The notes under the pieces: model-generated
The model's input: only the letters and a program-made list of their open reading frames with translations
Databases searched by the model: none
What the model was told of the DNA's origin: nothing
Made by a program: the position numbers and the translations under genes
Shown: positions 55,371-64,000 of the stretch, piece after piece
How positions within the stretch are numbered: position 1 is the first letter of the stretch
How the letters are laid out: every line of letters begins with the position of its first letter
From: Coemansia sp. RSA 487
Taxonomy: Eukaryota; Kickxellomycota; Kickxellomycetes; Kickxellales; Kickxellaceae
Direction of reading: 5' to 3'
Length of the DNA stretch: 64,000 nucleotides
NCBI GenBank assembly: GCA_027577595.1
Contig: JANBRJ010000001.1
Location: 372,001 to 436,000, forward strand

Positions 55371-56852
55371 ATGTCTGAAAAGAAAGAAGAGATACTCGCA
55401 TCCGAGACTGGGGCTGACAACAAGGACCTCGTCGTGGTGCCGCAGTCAGGTCCCGAGCGCGAGGCTATTGTTCGGCGGCTCAAGCTCAAGCTAGACCTGC
55501 GTCTCGTCCCCTACCTTGCCCTCCTCTACCTCTTCAACGCTCTGGACCGTGGAAACATCGGAAACGCGCGTCTAGCTGGTCTGGAAAAGGGCACGAACCT
55601 TAAAGGCAATGACTTTTACAATGCACTGTCCTTCTTCTACTTTGGCTACACAATCTCGCAGATCCCAAACATGTTCATTCTCAAAAAGGTCACTCCGTCG
55701 GTACTTGTTGGCGTGACCATGATCCTGTGGGGCGTCTGCTCGACATCCATGGCTGCTGCAAAGAGCTACTCTGATCTCGTTGCAACGCGCTTCTTCATGG
55801 GCATCTTTGAGGCAGGTGTTGGGCCAGCAGCGCCCATCATCCTGTCCTTCTTCTATCTTCGCCACGAGCTTGCCTGGCGCACAGCTCTGTTTTACGGATC
55901 ATCCACATTTGCTGGTGCCTTTGGCGGCTTGATTGCATACGGCGTGTCAAAGAACCTGGCTCACGAGAGCTTGGCTCCTTGGAAGCTACTTTTCATTATC
56001 GAGGGTATCCCGACAATAGTTCTCGGCATCCTCACGATATTCGTACTTCCGAACTCGCCCGAGACACTCGAGCGCTGGTTCGTCACCCCTGAAGAGAAGC
56101 AGGTTGCCATTGAGCGCTCCCGCTCTGGCCTCAATGCTGACAACTCGCTTCTTGACAAGCGCCAGCTGCTAGCTGCGCTGAAGGACTACAAGAACTTCTT
56201 TACCTGCATAATTTACATTGGCCTCAACATCCCGCTGGCTTCATATACCTCGTTCTTGCCAACAATCGTCTCCGAAATGGGATACACGGATGTCAAGGCT
56301 CAGCTTATGACGGTTCCACCGTACGCCTGCGCCATTGTCACTGTATTCGCCGTTTGCTACAGTTCTGACCGCACAAGGAACCGTGGATACCACGTCGCTG
56401 CTAGCGCTCTGGTTGCGTGCATCGGCTACATCCTACTTATCTCCTCGAACAAGCTTGGTGCCAATTACACCGGTGCGTGCTTTGTCGCTATGGGTCTGTA
56501 CCCGATCATCCCGCTGATGCTCAGCTGGGTTGCCAACAACAACGTCGGCCACATCAAGCGTGCAGTCAGCGTCGCCATGCTTAACACGTTCGGCCAATGC
56601 TTTGCCACGGTGGGCACGCAGATCTACAAGTCCAAGACCGCCCCGCGCTTCTTCATGGGCTACGGCGTCTGCCTTGCTTTTACCGTGGTTATGGTCGCGT
56701 TTGCGCTTGCGCTTTCCTTTGTTCTGAAGCGGGAGAATGCCCGTCGCGATGCAGAACATGGCGAGCCAAAGGAGCTGACTACAGAGGAGCAGCAGGAGGC
56801 AATTCAGAACGGCATCTACGACAGCCACCCTTCGTTCCGCTACTACTGTTAA
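55371..56852 (+). CDS. MFS anion:cation symporter, DAL5/TNA1-type
   Basis: A single-exon, 493-aa, 12-helix major facilitator protein. The start at 55371 (MSEKKEE) is the first ATG; the open frame 9 nt earlier begins only at TTG. Family hallmarks are the first-helix LALLYLFNALDRGNIGNARL, the GRFFMGI/EAGVGPA block (here ATRFFMGIFEAGVGPAAP), FYLRHELAWRTALFY, and WKLLFIIEGIPTIVLGI before the central loop with LPNSPETLERWF. This is the fungal anion:cation symporter family, which imports nicotinate, allantoate, pantothenate, biotin and similar anions with protons. The substrate cannot be fixed here. The N- and C-termini are charged and cytosolic. Codon use is more biased to C-ending codons than in neighbours, suggesting good expression. 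Confidence 0.9.
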   Translation: MSEKKEEILASETGADNKDLVVVPQSGPEREAIVRRLKLKLDLRLVPYLALLYLFNALDRGNIGNARLAGLEKGTNLKGNDFYNALSFFYFGYTISQIPNMFILKKVTPSVLVGVTMILWGVCSTSMAAAKSYSDLVATRFFMGIFEAGVGPAAPIILSFFYLRHELAWRTALFYGSSTFAGAFGGLIAYGVSKNLAHESLAPWKLLFIIEGIPTIVLGILTIFVLPNSPETLERWFVTPEEKQVAIERSRSGLNADNSLLDKRQLLAALKDYKNFFTCIIYIGLNIPLASYTSFLPTIVSEMGYTDVKAQLMTVPPYACAIVTVFAVCYSSDRTRNRGYHVAASALVACIGYILLISSNKLGANYTGACFVAMGLYPIIPLMLSWVANNNVGHIKRAVSVAMLNTFGQCFATVGTQIYKSKTAPRFFMGYGVCLAFTVVMVAFALALSFVLKRENARRDAEHGEPKELTTEEQQEAIQNGIYDSHPSFRYYC

Positions 56853-57288
56853 ATTTGCCTGCTAACCTACCTTGCTCTGGGGGGGGGAGCTAGCTTATAT
56901 ATATATTTCGTTAATGCTGATAACTTGATTATGAACCAAAAAAGACAAATATGAAACAAATGCTAGTAAAAAATATTCAACCAGACACATAAAAGCAGTA
57001 GCAACAACAGTAAGCACAACATAACAAAGCAAAATGGCATTGCACAGTGCTTTTTGTTTTTATTGATGGGAATAATTGTTTTCCGCTTGCAAATATTTTC
57101 TAATATTAACCCCATGTCTATTTAAAATAGTCATGTTATATCGATTTGTATACTCTTATTATCCCCTGATCTGAAGTTCGTCAACCAAATACAGTACAAT
57201 GGGTTGTATTTATACAAACCTTCCTTAATAACAGCAATAGCAATATGTGCATCTGTTCAAAAAGGAAGCGGACGTGTTGTATTGCGGA
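56853..57288. other. Intergenic between convergent genes
   Basis: AT-rich spacer with an eight-to-ten-base G run just after the MFS stop (about 56879-56888) and a TA run after it. The second copy of the short dispersed repeat lies at 57204-57230. No gene is seen. Confidence 0.5.
57204..57230. repeat. Short dispersed repeat, copy 2
   Basis: Matches 15562-15588 at 25 of 27 bases and is preceded by TACAGTACAATGGG. It looks like one end of a small Tc1/mariner-type element, but no partner inverted end was found nearby. Confidence 0.45.
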
Positions 57289-58422
57289 TCAGCCGCGGTT
57301 TCCGCCGCGATTCCCTGATCCCCTAGGGTTGTCGTCCTTAAAGTCGTCCCACTCGCGCTGCTTAGCTGTCTCGGCATCAAGCGCATCGTAGTCATTGTCA
57401 TCGATCTCTGGCTTCATGTCAGGTTCCTTGCCTCCGCCGCTGATAATGTTCCCACGCTCTTTTTCCTGCTGCAAGTACTCGTCGACAGTCATTGTTGGTA
57501 GAGCCCATCCCGGTCGAAACACGCCATCCTTGATCCGCTGCCGGTCGTTGGTGATCACAAAGGGCTGTGTTGGCCTACCGCTCTTGTCAAAGATCGTGCG
57601 AACGGGCTGTCCAGTTCTGGGGTCGATCTGGCCATACGAGCCCGAGTCCAACCGCCAATCTTCCTCACGGGACTGCTCTGTTACTCGGACATCGCCAGAC
57701 ACGGCTCCGCTTGCGTGTCGCTTCATCTCCTCCATCTGTTTGGCCATTACGATCTCGTCGCTTATGGCGCTCATATCATCAATTACTTGGTAGCTTTTTA
57801 AGTCGATGAGCTTAATAGCATGCTCACGCTCAGCCTCATCCATATCATCGTCACTTCTTGAAGAGAGCTTTGCCTCTAGATCGGCGATAGCCTGCTGCAT
57901 TGCACGCATCTGCTTGAACCGCGCGATCTTCTCCATCCTGCCTTGCCCCGCAGCTAACGGGTTTCTATCGCTTGCAGCTGAGTCGCCAGAACTGGTCTGA
58001 GCTGCACTACGGTTCGAGAATCGAGAAATCAGCTTCTTTTCTGCTTCACTCGACGGCTTAAATATGCCGAGCATGAAACAGTTTGTCAGAAACTGCCTGT
58101 ATTGTTCCTGCGCCTCTTCCAAGACACTCACACGGTTTTCGGGAGCATGCAATTTCTGAAGCGCTTCTCCGAGGTACGCATTGACAAGAATTAGTTTCAA
58201 TTCGCCGGTCGAGTAGTCATCGGGTGTCTCATTACTGCTAAACAACGATAGTTGGTGTACTTGTGTGTCGCATTGCCGCAAGCGTCCCACAAGACTCATT
58301 GCCTGTTTTTGGTACTCCTCGCTGCTGGAGCCATGCTCAGAGCTGTTGAGTGCTTGCAACTCTCGTTGAGAACGCTCGAAATTCACGCGTAGTGAGTCCT
58401 GCTTTCCGTCCTTTGGGTCCAT
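57289..58422 (-). CDS. TAP42: TAP42/IGBP1 (alpha4), PP2A-associated TOR effector
   Basis: A 377-aa protein starting at ATG 58422 (MDPKDGKQDSLRV). The frame continues 31 codons upstream, but that part is Phe/Leu-rich leader, so 58422 is preferred. TAP42 proteins bind the catalytic subunits of PP2A, PP4 and PP6, and in yeast are controlled by TORC1. The N-terminal alpha-helical domain has LSLFSSNETPDDYSTGELKL (yeast LALFSTNETIDDVSTASIKF), the strongest family match. Also present are FLTNCFMLGIF, the basic RMEKIARFKQ helix, ITNDRQRIKDGVFRPGWALP and MTVDEYLQQEKERG near the C-terminus. The tail is acidic then Gly/Arg-rich. It is convergent with the MFS gene. Confidence 0.92.
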   Translation of the reverse strand: MDPKDGKQDSLRVNFERSQRELQALNSSEHGSSSEEYQKQAMSLVGRLRQCDTQVHQLSLFSSNETPDDYSTGELKLILVNAYLGEALQKLHAPENRVSVLEEAQEQYRQFLTNCFMLGIFKPSSEAEKKLISRFSNRSAAQTSSGDSAASDRNPLAAGQGRMEKIARFKQMRAMQQAIADLEAKLSSRSDDDMDEAEREHAIKLIDLKSYQVIDDMSAISDEIVMAKQMEEMKRHASGAVSGDVRVTEQSREEDWRLDSGSYGQIDPRTGQPVRTIFDKSGRPTQPFVITNDRQRIKDGVFRPGWALPTMTVDEYLQQEKERGNIISGGGKEPDMKPEIDDNDYDALDAETAKQREWDDFKDDNPRGSGNRGGNRG

Positions 58423-58589
58423 TCTAATGTGTATTTGAAACAAAAGCAATGGAATAAAAAGCAATTTAATGAAAAAAGCAAAGAGTGAAAAAAAAAAACC
58501 TGTAAGCAGTGCCACGAAAATAGCTAAAGGAAAGAATCATCCAGTTTTCCGTAAACGCTTGCTCTCTGAAGTTTCTGTATTGCCCACCG

Positions 58590-60286
58590 CATCATCAGTC
58601 AGCTTGTGCTTGGAGTTGGAGGATGATGCTTCAGCAAACAACAGTTGTACTGTCTACTCGTCCATAAGCTTCTTTGCATACTTGTTTTAGAGTTGTTGCT
58701 CATATTCTTTAGTGTGCAAAAAGCTCCCTTCAATATACTGCTTGTCCTGGGTGAACAAGAAGCAATACATTGCGTCAAGGATATTGAAGGATATTGCGCA
58801 TATTGGTGCACGCATCCTTAATGCCAAAGCACTTGTAAAACCTGGATTTGCTCATCAGAAATGCAATACGAGATCACGCCAAGCCATGCCTGTCAAAGCA
58901 CGGAAACTCGTTTGGCCTTTCTTTATCATCAGTTCCATTCCACTCTGACAACGCATGCAGAACCACATAAAACAGGGACTCCAGATCATGAGCAAGACCG
59001 CGCGATTTCCCCTAGGAGGGCTTGGATGCTCATATACCATACCGCTCCTGTCAACATGTCATGTTCTGCTTCGGTATCAATAACATACTTTGGCATATTT
59101 CAAGATAGGTTCACCGCAATCCTCCATAATGATGTATTCGAGTCGATAATCGAATATATCCTTTTCGATTATGCCACATTTGTAAATAGCTGGAATGTTT
59201 GGCACGCTGGCATTATGTAGAATGGCGTGTGCTGCTCTTTCCGCAACCCTGTTGGCTTGAACCCAGCTGAGCTTTAGAATCCTGCGTTCGCTGCCATGTT
59301 TGATTACAAACACGTAGACCACACGCCCACGCAATAGCTGAGTATGCGATATTTGGTCATCCAGCTTGATATTGGATTGTAGCCCCACTGTGATTCTCGT
59401 GGCAAAAATGTTGGTATTGTTGGTCTTGTTGAAGCTAAGTGGCATTCGCCATTTGGAGATGTCGCAGTGTTGGCCAACTCGTCTGGAAGGCGAGGTCAAA
59501 AAGAGCCAAAGCCATTGTAGTTTGGTACGCAGTTTAACAATTTGAATTGGGCTTTGAAAGAACGAACCGTAACAGACCATGCCTAGATCAATGCGCCTGC
59601 AACTACAACGCCAGCGCGCGAAGATGAACAGCGAAACGGGCTTTCAGTGTAAAAGGAAAATGGGAGCAAATTTGCGCGTCGGTTGACATTTCCAAAGTGC
59701 ATTTGCATAGGTTGCGATCTGGCCCAGCGCTTCTGTTGACAAGTCTGTTGTATTCGCCGACCTTTGCTTCTACTACTGGGTGTGCTTCCTAAAAGCCCTT
59801 TTTGCTATTTCCTTAGTAATAGAATATGCCGTCCGCCTTTTTTGTCGATTTGGTAAGTGCTTTCACTTGGTGGTCACTAAACGACCATGACGGCATACGG
59901 AATTTTGCATTATCAGTGCTCGACTGATTTGTCTCTTCGATATTGTACATCTTGTTCCAAAGCGAGTTGTAGGTTAAGATACCATGCATGATTCTTAGGA
60001 GCGAGCGCTTTGCCGCTCAAAACTGGCACATCTCCGGCTAGTTTTTAAACAAACTGTCTGTGTTTTTCCTCTCAAAGCTTTCGTACTCGTCCACCATCTC
60101 GGGGCAATTTAATAAATGTACAAATTCCATTGGGTTGACATAGTTCTGAATTTCTTTCGCGAGTTTAACACGATGAATGCGCGTGAGAGTATCTGTTTCA
60201 TCGTTTTCCTTTATGGCTCCAAGGCCAACTCCACGTCGTTGCATTGCTGGCATTGAGTTTACATGGCTGTATTGAGCCTTCTTCAA
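58590..60286 (-). pseudogene. Decayed FunK1-type fungal kinase gene
   Basis: Several frames on the minus strand together match a FunK1-family protein kinase, an expanded fungal-specific group. In order these are: an N-terminal part (60286-60038, NPMEFVHLLNCPEM); a middle part with KCQPTRK and FARWRCSCR near 59600-59680; VGQHCDISKWRMPLSFNKT; YVFVIKHGSERRILKLSW; ASVPNIPAIYKCGI; YIIMEDCGEP; then, after a gap, DMLTGAVWYMSIQALLG; DLESLFYVVLHALSEWNG; and MAWRDLVLHF. The catalytic-loop segment (HRD-type) between EDCGEP and DMLTG is missing, and the frame changes several times, so it cannot make an active kinase. The decay is moderate and motifs remain easy to read. It lies beside the duplicated CBM19-like locus. 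Confidence 0.75.
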
Positions 60287-60780
60287 GTGTTAACTTTATC
60301 GAAGTGGAATCCATGTCTGCAGTATAAATTTCAAAGTAAAAAAGAAAGTGAAAAGAAAGCAAAGAAAAAGTGGCTTGTGAGCCGAAATATTAATGTTTAC
60401 AGTTTTATTTTATCACGACTGCAAAAGGAGGCTAAGTGAGAGAAATAGCAATTCGCAAAATTCCAAGGCCAATCGTCACGCATAAAAATCAATTGCATTG
60501 AATGTGCAAGTGTTGTTATGTGGCGTAGTTTGATGAAATGGGCAGCAGCTCTAGTTGCAAGGTGATGCCATAAAACGCAGATAAAAGAAACAGTGCAAGC
60601 GCTATTTTGTAAAACTAAAGACCAGCAAACAAAGTAGGAAACCCAAGTAATTTGATCTTCACAGCAAACCATGTCAAGCCAGAACACGCTTGACATATCA
60701 TATGTGAACTATTTGGGAGTGGGTATCCGCTAGTGCGTATGCTTTGGAATAGAAAAATTCTGATTTTTAACTTTGCTCAT
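60287..60780. other. Intergenic, nothing recognised
   Basis: AT-rich sequence between the kinase pseudogene and the start of the duplicated segment. No gene or repeat is seen. Confidence 0.4.
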
Positions 60781-61470
60781 ATTGAATATGCGCACAATGA
60801 CGTGTGGATGGTCTATTTTGCAGCAATGTATATGCAGATAAAGAAATAGCGCTTTGATTTATCTTCTCCACTAAATGTTTGCTGGTCATGCACACTGGCC
60901 AAAATTCTATAAATAATGGTGAGAATATTGGAATGTTCTTCCTTGTAAGCCAAATATTATGAGCACGTCGACAAAAATGTTACACAGGTAAAAAAAGATC
61001 ATCTGAGATGCTGGAACAGTAGCAATGTATTGTTCGGCGACTCTATTGTTAGCACATGGTGGCGTAAGATATTGCATATTTATTCCGCACACTTTTCAGA
61101 TACAGGGAAGCAGTGGCATGTATTTGTGTTAACATGTGTTGTGTTCTTTGAGAAATATGTGATGTTTACATGGATTCAAACTATCATGCACATTATTGTT
61201 CTATTCTTGGATACGGAACTCGCAGGGGAGAGAAAAAAGGGGAGAGTGGATAATGTGTTTTGATTTTTCTTGAAATAGCAATAAGCAAGTGGAAGGGAAC
61301 TGTTGCGTCTCTTGACAGTTGAGACATGTGCTTGTGGAGGAAAGAAACATCTTTCATTCCATATAAATATGACATGAGCAACCATAGAATGAACAGAGAA
61401 AACCTCACAATCATTCTTTTCTTCAACCAATCGAGCTAGAAAAATCGCACACCATATTCCTCAATAGGCA
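60781..61470. repeat. Segmental duplication, copy A (upstream of CBM19-like gene 3)
   Basis: This segment matches 63388-64000 in the same orientation. The last 190 bp (61281-61470) are identical to 63811-64000. Before that, roughly one base in ten differs, with small indels and about 75 bp extra in this copy near 60955-61030. TATAAAT at 61362-61368 is the probable TATA box, 121 bp before the gene start. The two copies are 2.53 kb apart. Confidence 0.9.
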
Positions 61471-61482
61471 ACAACAACAGAA

Positions 61483-61956
61483 ATGCGCGCGTCAACATTC
61501 AGCACTGGTACAACTGCTTGTGTCCTTGCACTTGTGGCACTCATGAGCACAGCGCCACCAGCAGCCGTGGCACTACCCCAGGGTCTGAGCTCCACCGCTG
61601 CGCCTCAATGCACTGGGAACACAGCTATCTGTCCCAACAATGAGGACGGCGTATCATCGACTTATTTGCAGTGCAACAGCTGGTCGCAGACGTACGAGAC
61701 GGCCAACTGTCCGGCTGATCAAGTGTGCTACGCCAACCCGACGTCGCCAGGCTCTATTATGTGTGCACCTCCGGGCAGCGGTGGCGTTCCAAGTGCTGGA
61801 ACATGCACGGGCAACGAGGCAAAGTGTGCAAATGCAGGACAGTCGGGCGAATACTTTAGCTGTGAGTCATGGTCGGGTCAGTTCGTGAAGAGCGAGTGTC
61901 CTTCTGGTCTCACCTGCTACAACAACAAGAACAACACTGGTGTTTTGTGCCAGTAA
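61483..61956 (+). CDS. Secreted double CBM19-like chitin-binding protein 3
   Basis: A 157-aa paralogue of the genes at 27585 and 28831. A longer N-terminus (signal peptide to about residue 30, MRASTFSTGTTACVLALVAL...) and a short Ser/Ala spacer precede the two six-cysteine modules. Motifs match: CTGNTAICPNNEDGVSSTYL, CNSWSQTYETANCPADQVCY, and the second module CESWSGQFVKSECPSG and CYNNKNNTGVLC. The chitin-binding function is inferred from cysteine spacing. It lies downstream of a duplicated promoter whose second copy sits at the window edge, so the gene is probably one of a tandem pair. It uses the same AAC-rich leader style as gene 2. Confidence 0.85.
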   Translation: MRASTFSTGTTACVLALVALMSTAPPAAVALPQGLSSTAAPQCTGNTAICPNNEDGVSSTYLQCNSWSQTYETANCPADQVCYANPTSPGSIMCAPPGSGGVPSAGTCTGNEAKCANAGQSGEYFSCESWSGQFVKSECPSGLTCYNNKNNTGVLCQ

Positions 61957-62247
61957 ATTTTTCTTCTCATCGTTCAATTAACCTATTCAAATTGATGGTA
62001 CTATTTTAACAGATCAATTTTCAATAATGATATTTTTCAACGATCAACTCCATATTTTCGAGACATTAAAAATAGGAGAAAAGGCGTATACCTCCCTCAC
62101 TGTCCACAACTTTCTTCTCTCTATCCATATGCACTTCAATAAACTTTATCGTAGGTTCATAATTCCAAGCGCTATCTCACTTCATTGTTTCCTTTTACTC
62201 TTTTTGTTGTCCTTGCTCGCCTTTACATAAATGAATTATGTCCTTAT

Positions 62248-62403
62248 TTACATCGATACGTAGCCGTTTTGAATCATACCAGCGCTCTTGTCATTGTGGT
62301 AGCCATCCTTGGGAGAGTAATGATGTGTGCTGTCTAGACCAAAAGTAGGTTGCAGATAGTAGCCCTGTACCAGAGTGTCTTTGTCAATATCAGATAGGCG
62401 TAA
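62248..62403 (-). pseudogene. Orphan 3' coding-like fragment
   Basis: The minus strand reads RLSDIDKDTLVQGYYLQ, then PTFGLDSTHHYSPKDGYHND, and ends GYVSM with a TAA. It looks like a genuine protein C-terminus, but an in-frame stop lies just upstream and no matching 5' exon was found. I do not recognise the family. It is probably a remnant of a gene broken when the locus duplicated. Confidence 0.35.
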
Positions 62404-63021
62404 TTACTGTCTATATTGTGTTCAGATCCTCACAACATAGTGTATACCCAGTTCAACCTAGTCTAGCCATCAAAAGGGCATCGAGGCATGCTATTGACAC
62501 TCAGTGTAATGTAAGGCTACACATACCCCTTGTGTTCACATCTCTTTACGACATGGACAGTGACGTACAGCCTTTTTGACACAGTGATTGCTATGCCGTT
62601 GGAGCTTCTGCATCCACCAGAACAACGGCTAAAACGTTTAGCCTGTTTACAAAGTATAAGGATGCTGTAACAGCACAGTGTCACTATAAAACCATCTAGT
62701 ACTTGTTTCAGACACTGTGCAAGCATAATTCTCTTATTGTAATTACCCACGCATAGTATGGATGTTTGGTTCAGCGTGGATACATGAACTTATACATCCT
62801 GTATTTAATAAACAAATAGCACACAACCTGCGCTCTCTCTAGCCAATACAAAAATGCCCAAATGCACTCGCGTTAAGACCACCACAGCGTATGAGTGAAA
62901 TTGACTGGCCAGCTGCCTAGCATATGTTCTAGTGTTTGCAAATTCGTTGAATGTAAATCAACAATCAAAGCTAAAGTGTACAGTTACATGTTAAATTACG
63001 TTTGTTTGGCGTATATTGTCG

Positions 63022-63046
63022 TATATATATATATATATATATATAT
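63022..63046. repeat. TA dinucleotide microsatellite
   Basis: About 12 TA units lie in the spacer between the duplicated promoters. Confidence 0.9.
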
Positions 63047-63387
63047 GATAACAAAGTATACATTGGTAAATACGACATATAGAAAAGAATTGAAAATATA
63101 AGAAAATGCTTGCTTCCTTGTGGCCCTTTTCTTGGAGTTATTTGCCTTTGTCTGCCCTTTCGCTTTCCGTTTGGGTGTTTCTGGCGTGCAAGGAGCTGCT
63201 AGAACTCAATTAGCCAGCCCAACAATGGTGCATAGTAAATTGTAGTCTATAGGAAAGGAGATCAGGGTGATAAACAGCATTAAAGTATTAAATTTTAACG
63301 AATAGGGCATATTTGACTTTTTGGGGTGCAGAGGAGGCATTTTGGTAAATAAAAAAAGTGAGTGGAGGGGGAAATCTGCCTTTTCGT

Positions 63388-64000
63388 ATTGAATATGCAC
63401 ACAATGACGTATGGATGGTCCATTTTGCAGTAATGCATATGCAGATAAAGAAATAGCGCTTTGATTTCTTTCCTCCACTAAATGTCTACTGGTCACGCAT
63501 GCTGACCTAAACTCTGTAAATAATAGTGAGATCGAATATTCTCCTTTGTAAGCCAAACGCTGTTTGGAGATCCTATTGTTAGGGCAGGGCGATGTAGGAT
63601 GCTGCATATTTATTCCGCACACTTTTCAGATACAGGGAAGCAGTGGCATATATTTGCGTTAGCAGGTGTTGTGTTCTTTGAGAAGTATGCGATGTTTACA
63701 CGAATTCAAACTATCGCTCGCATTATTGTTTGTTCTATTCTTGGATACGGAACTCGCAGGGGGGAGAAAAAAGGGGAGAGCGAATGTGTTTTGATTTTTT
63801 CGAAACAGAAATAAGCAAGTGGAAGGGAACTGTTGCGTCTCTTGACAGTTGAGACATGTGCTTGTGGAGGAAAGAAACATCTTTCATTCCATATAAATAT
63901 GACATGAGCAACCATAGAATGAACAGAGAAAACCTCACAATCATTCTTTTCTTCAACCAATCGAGCTAGAAAAATCGCACACCATATTCCTCAATAGGCA
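63388..64000. repeat. Segmental duplication, copy B: promoter of a fourth CBM19-like gene
   Basis: Second copy of 60781-61470 in the same orientation, with TATAAAT near 63892. In copy A the start codon follows 13 bp after the matching end point, so a paralogous gene should start at about position 64013, just outside the window. The final 190 bp are identical to copy A, and the older part has diverged. Confidence 0.85.

Larger units (their letters stand above)
61957..63387. other. Spacer between the duplicated promoters
   Basis: AT-rich DNA following CBM19-like gene 3. It contains an orphan coding-like tail (62248-62403, minus) and a TA dinucleotide run. It shows no resemblance to the region left of copy A, so the duplicated unit seems to begin at 60781 and 63388. 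Confidence 0.45.

Overview
The window reads as nuclear DNA of an early-diverging fungus, most likely Kickxellomycotina (a Coemansia/Linderina relative). Introns are short with GTAAGT-type donors, fungal families are present (FunK1-type kinase remnant, small secreted CBM19-like chitin-binding proteins, a DAL5-type transporter), and several genes absent from ordinary yeasts are retained (INTS9, a KICSTOR-subunit-like protein, a CSL/RBP-J factor). Nothing is bacterial: there are no operons or ribosome-binding sites. No tRNA, rRNA, CRISPR array or virus-like element was seen.

Left third (0.6-26 kb) is a normally packed housekeeping block. In order: USB1 (U6 snRNA 3' exonuclease, minus), a long ABCC/MRP transporter (minus), a small Ser-rich orphan (plus), INTS9 (plus), an equilibrative nucleoside transporter (plus), a decayed Tc1/mariner transposase tail, a Lys/Glu/Ala-rich 11-residue-repeat protein (minus), PEX6 (plus, two exons), TIM17 (minus, two exons), and a METTL2/TRM140 tRNA m3C methyltransferase (minus, four exons). 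Splice sites for USB1, PEX6, TIM17, TRM140, the CSL gene and the KICS2-like gene were assigned by eye. They keep the reading frame and restore conserved residues; at the KICS2-like gene two acceptors remain possible.

Middle (27-35.9 kb) holds two tandem secreted double-domain CBM19-like proteins, a seven-zinc-knuckle CNBP/GIS2 protein divergent from a KICS2/C12orf66-like gene, and a 55-residue zinc-finger ORF behind a TATA box and an ATG-free leader.

From 35.9 to 46.7 kb lies a gene desert that is strongly pyrimidine-rich on the plus strand. It holds several long ATG-free stretches, some with a TATA box and some ending at good 5' splice sites. It runs into the CSL transcription-factor gene (46659-52221), whose own leader lacks any ATG for about 1 kb. 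The best reading is an extended regulatory region with alternative first exons or unannotated leader RNAs.

The right end (54-64 kb) has a 64-residue C2HC finger ORF, a DAL5-type MFS transporter, TAP42, a decayed FunK1 kinase gene, and a third CBM19-like gene. The upstream region of that third gene is duplicated at the right edge with a perfectly identical 190-bp core. A fourth CBM19-like gene should therefore begin about 13 bp past the window. TAP42 and the KICS2-like protein both belong to TOR signalling, but they are 23 kb apart and nothing shows that they are linked.
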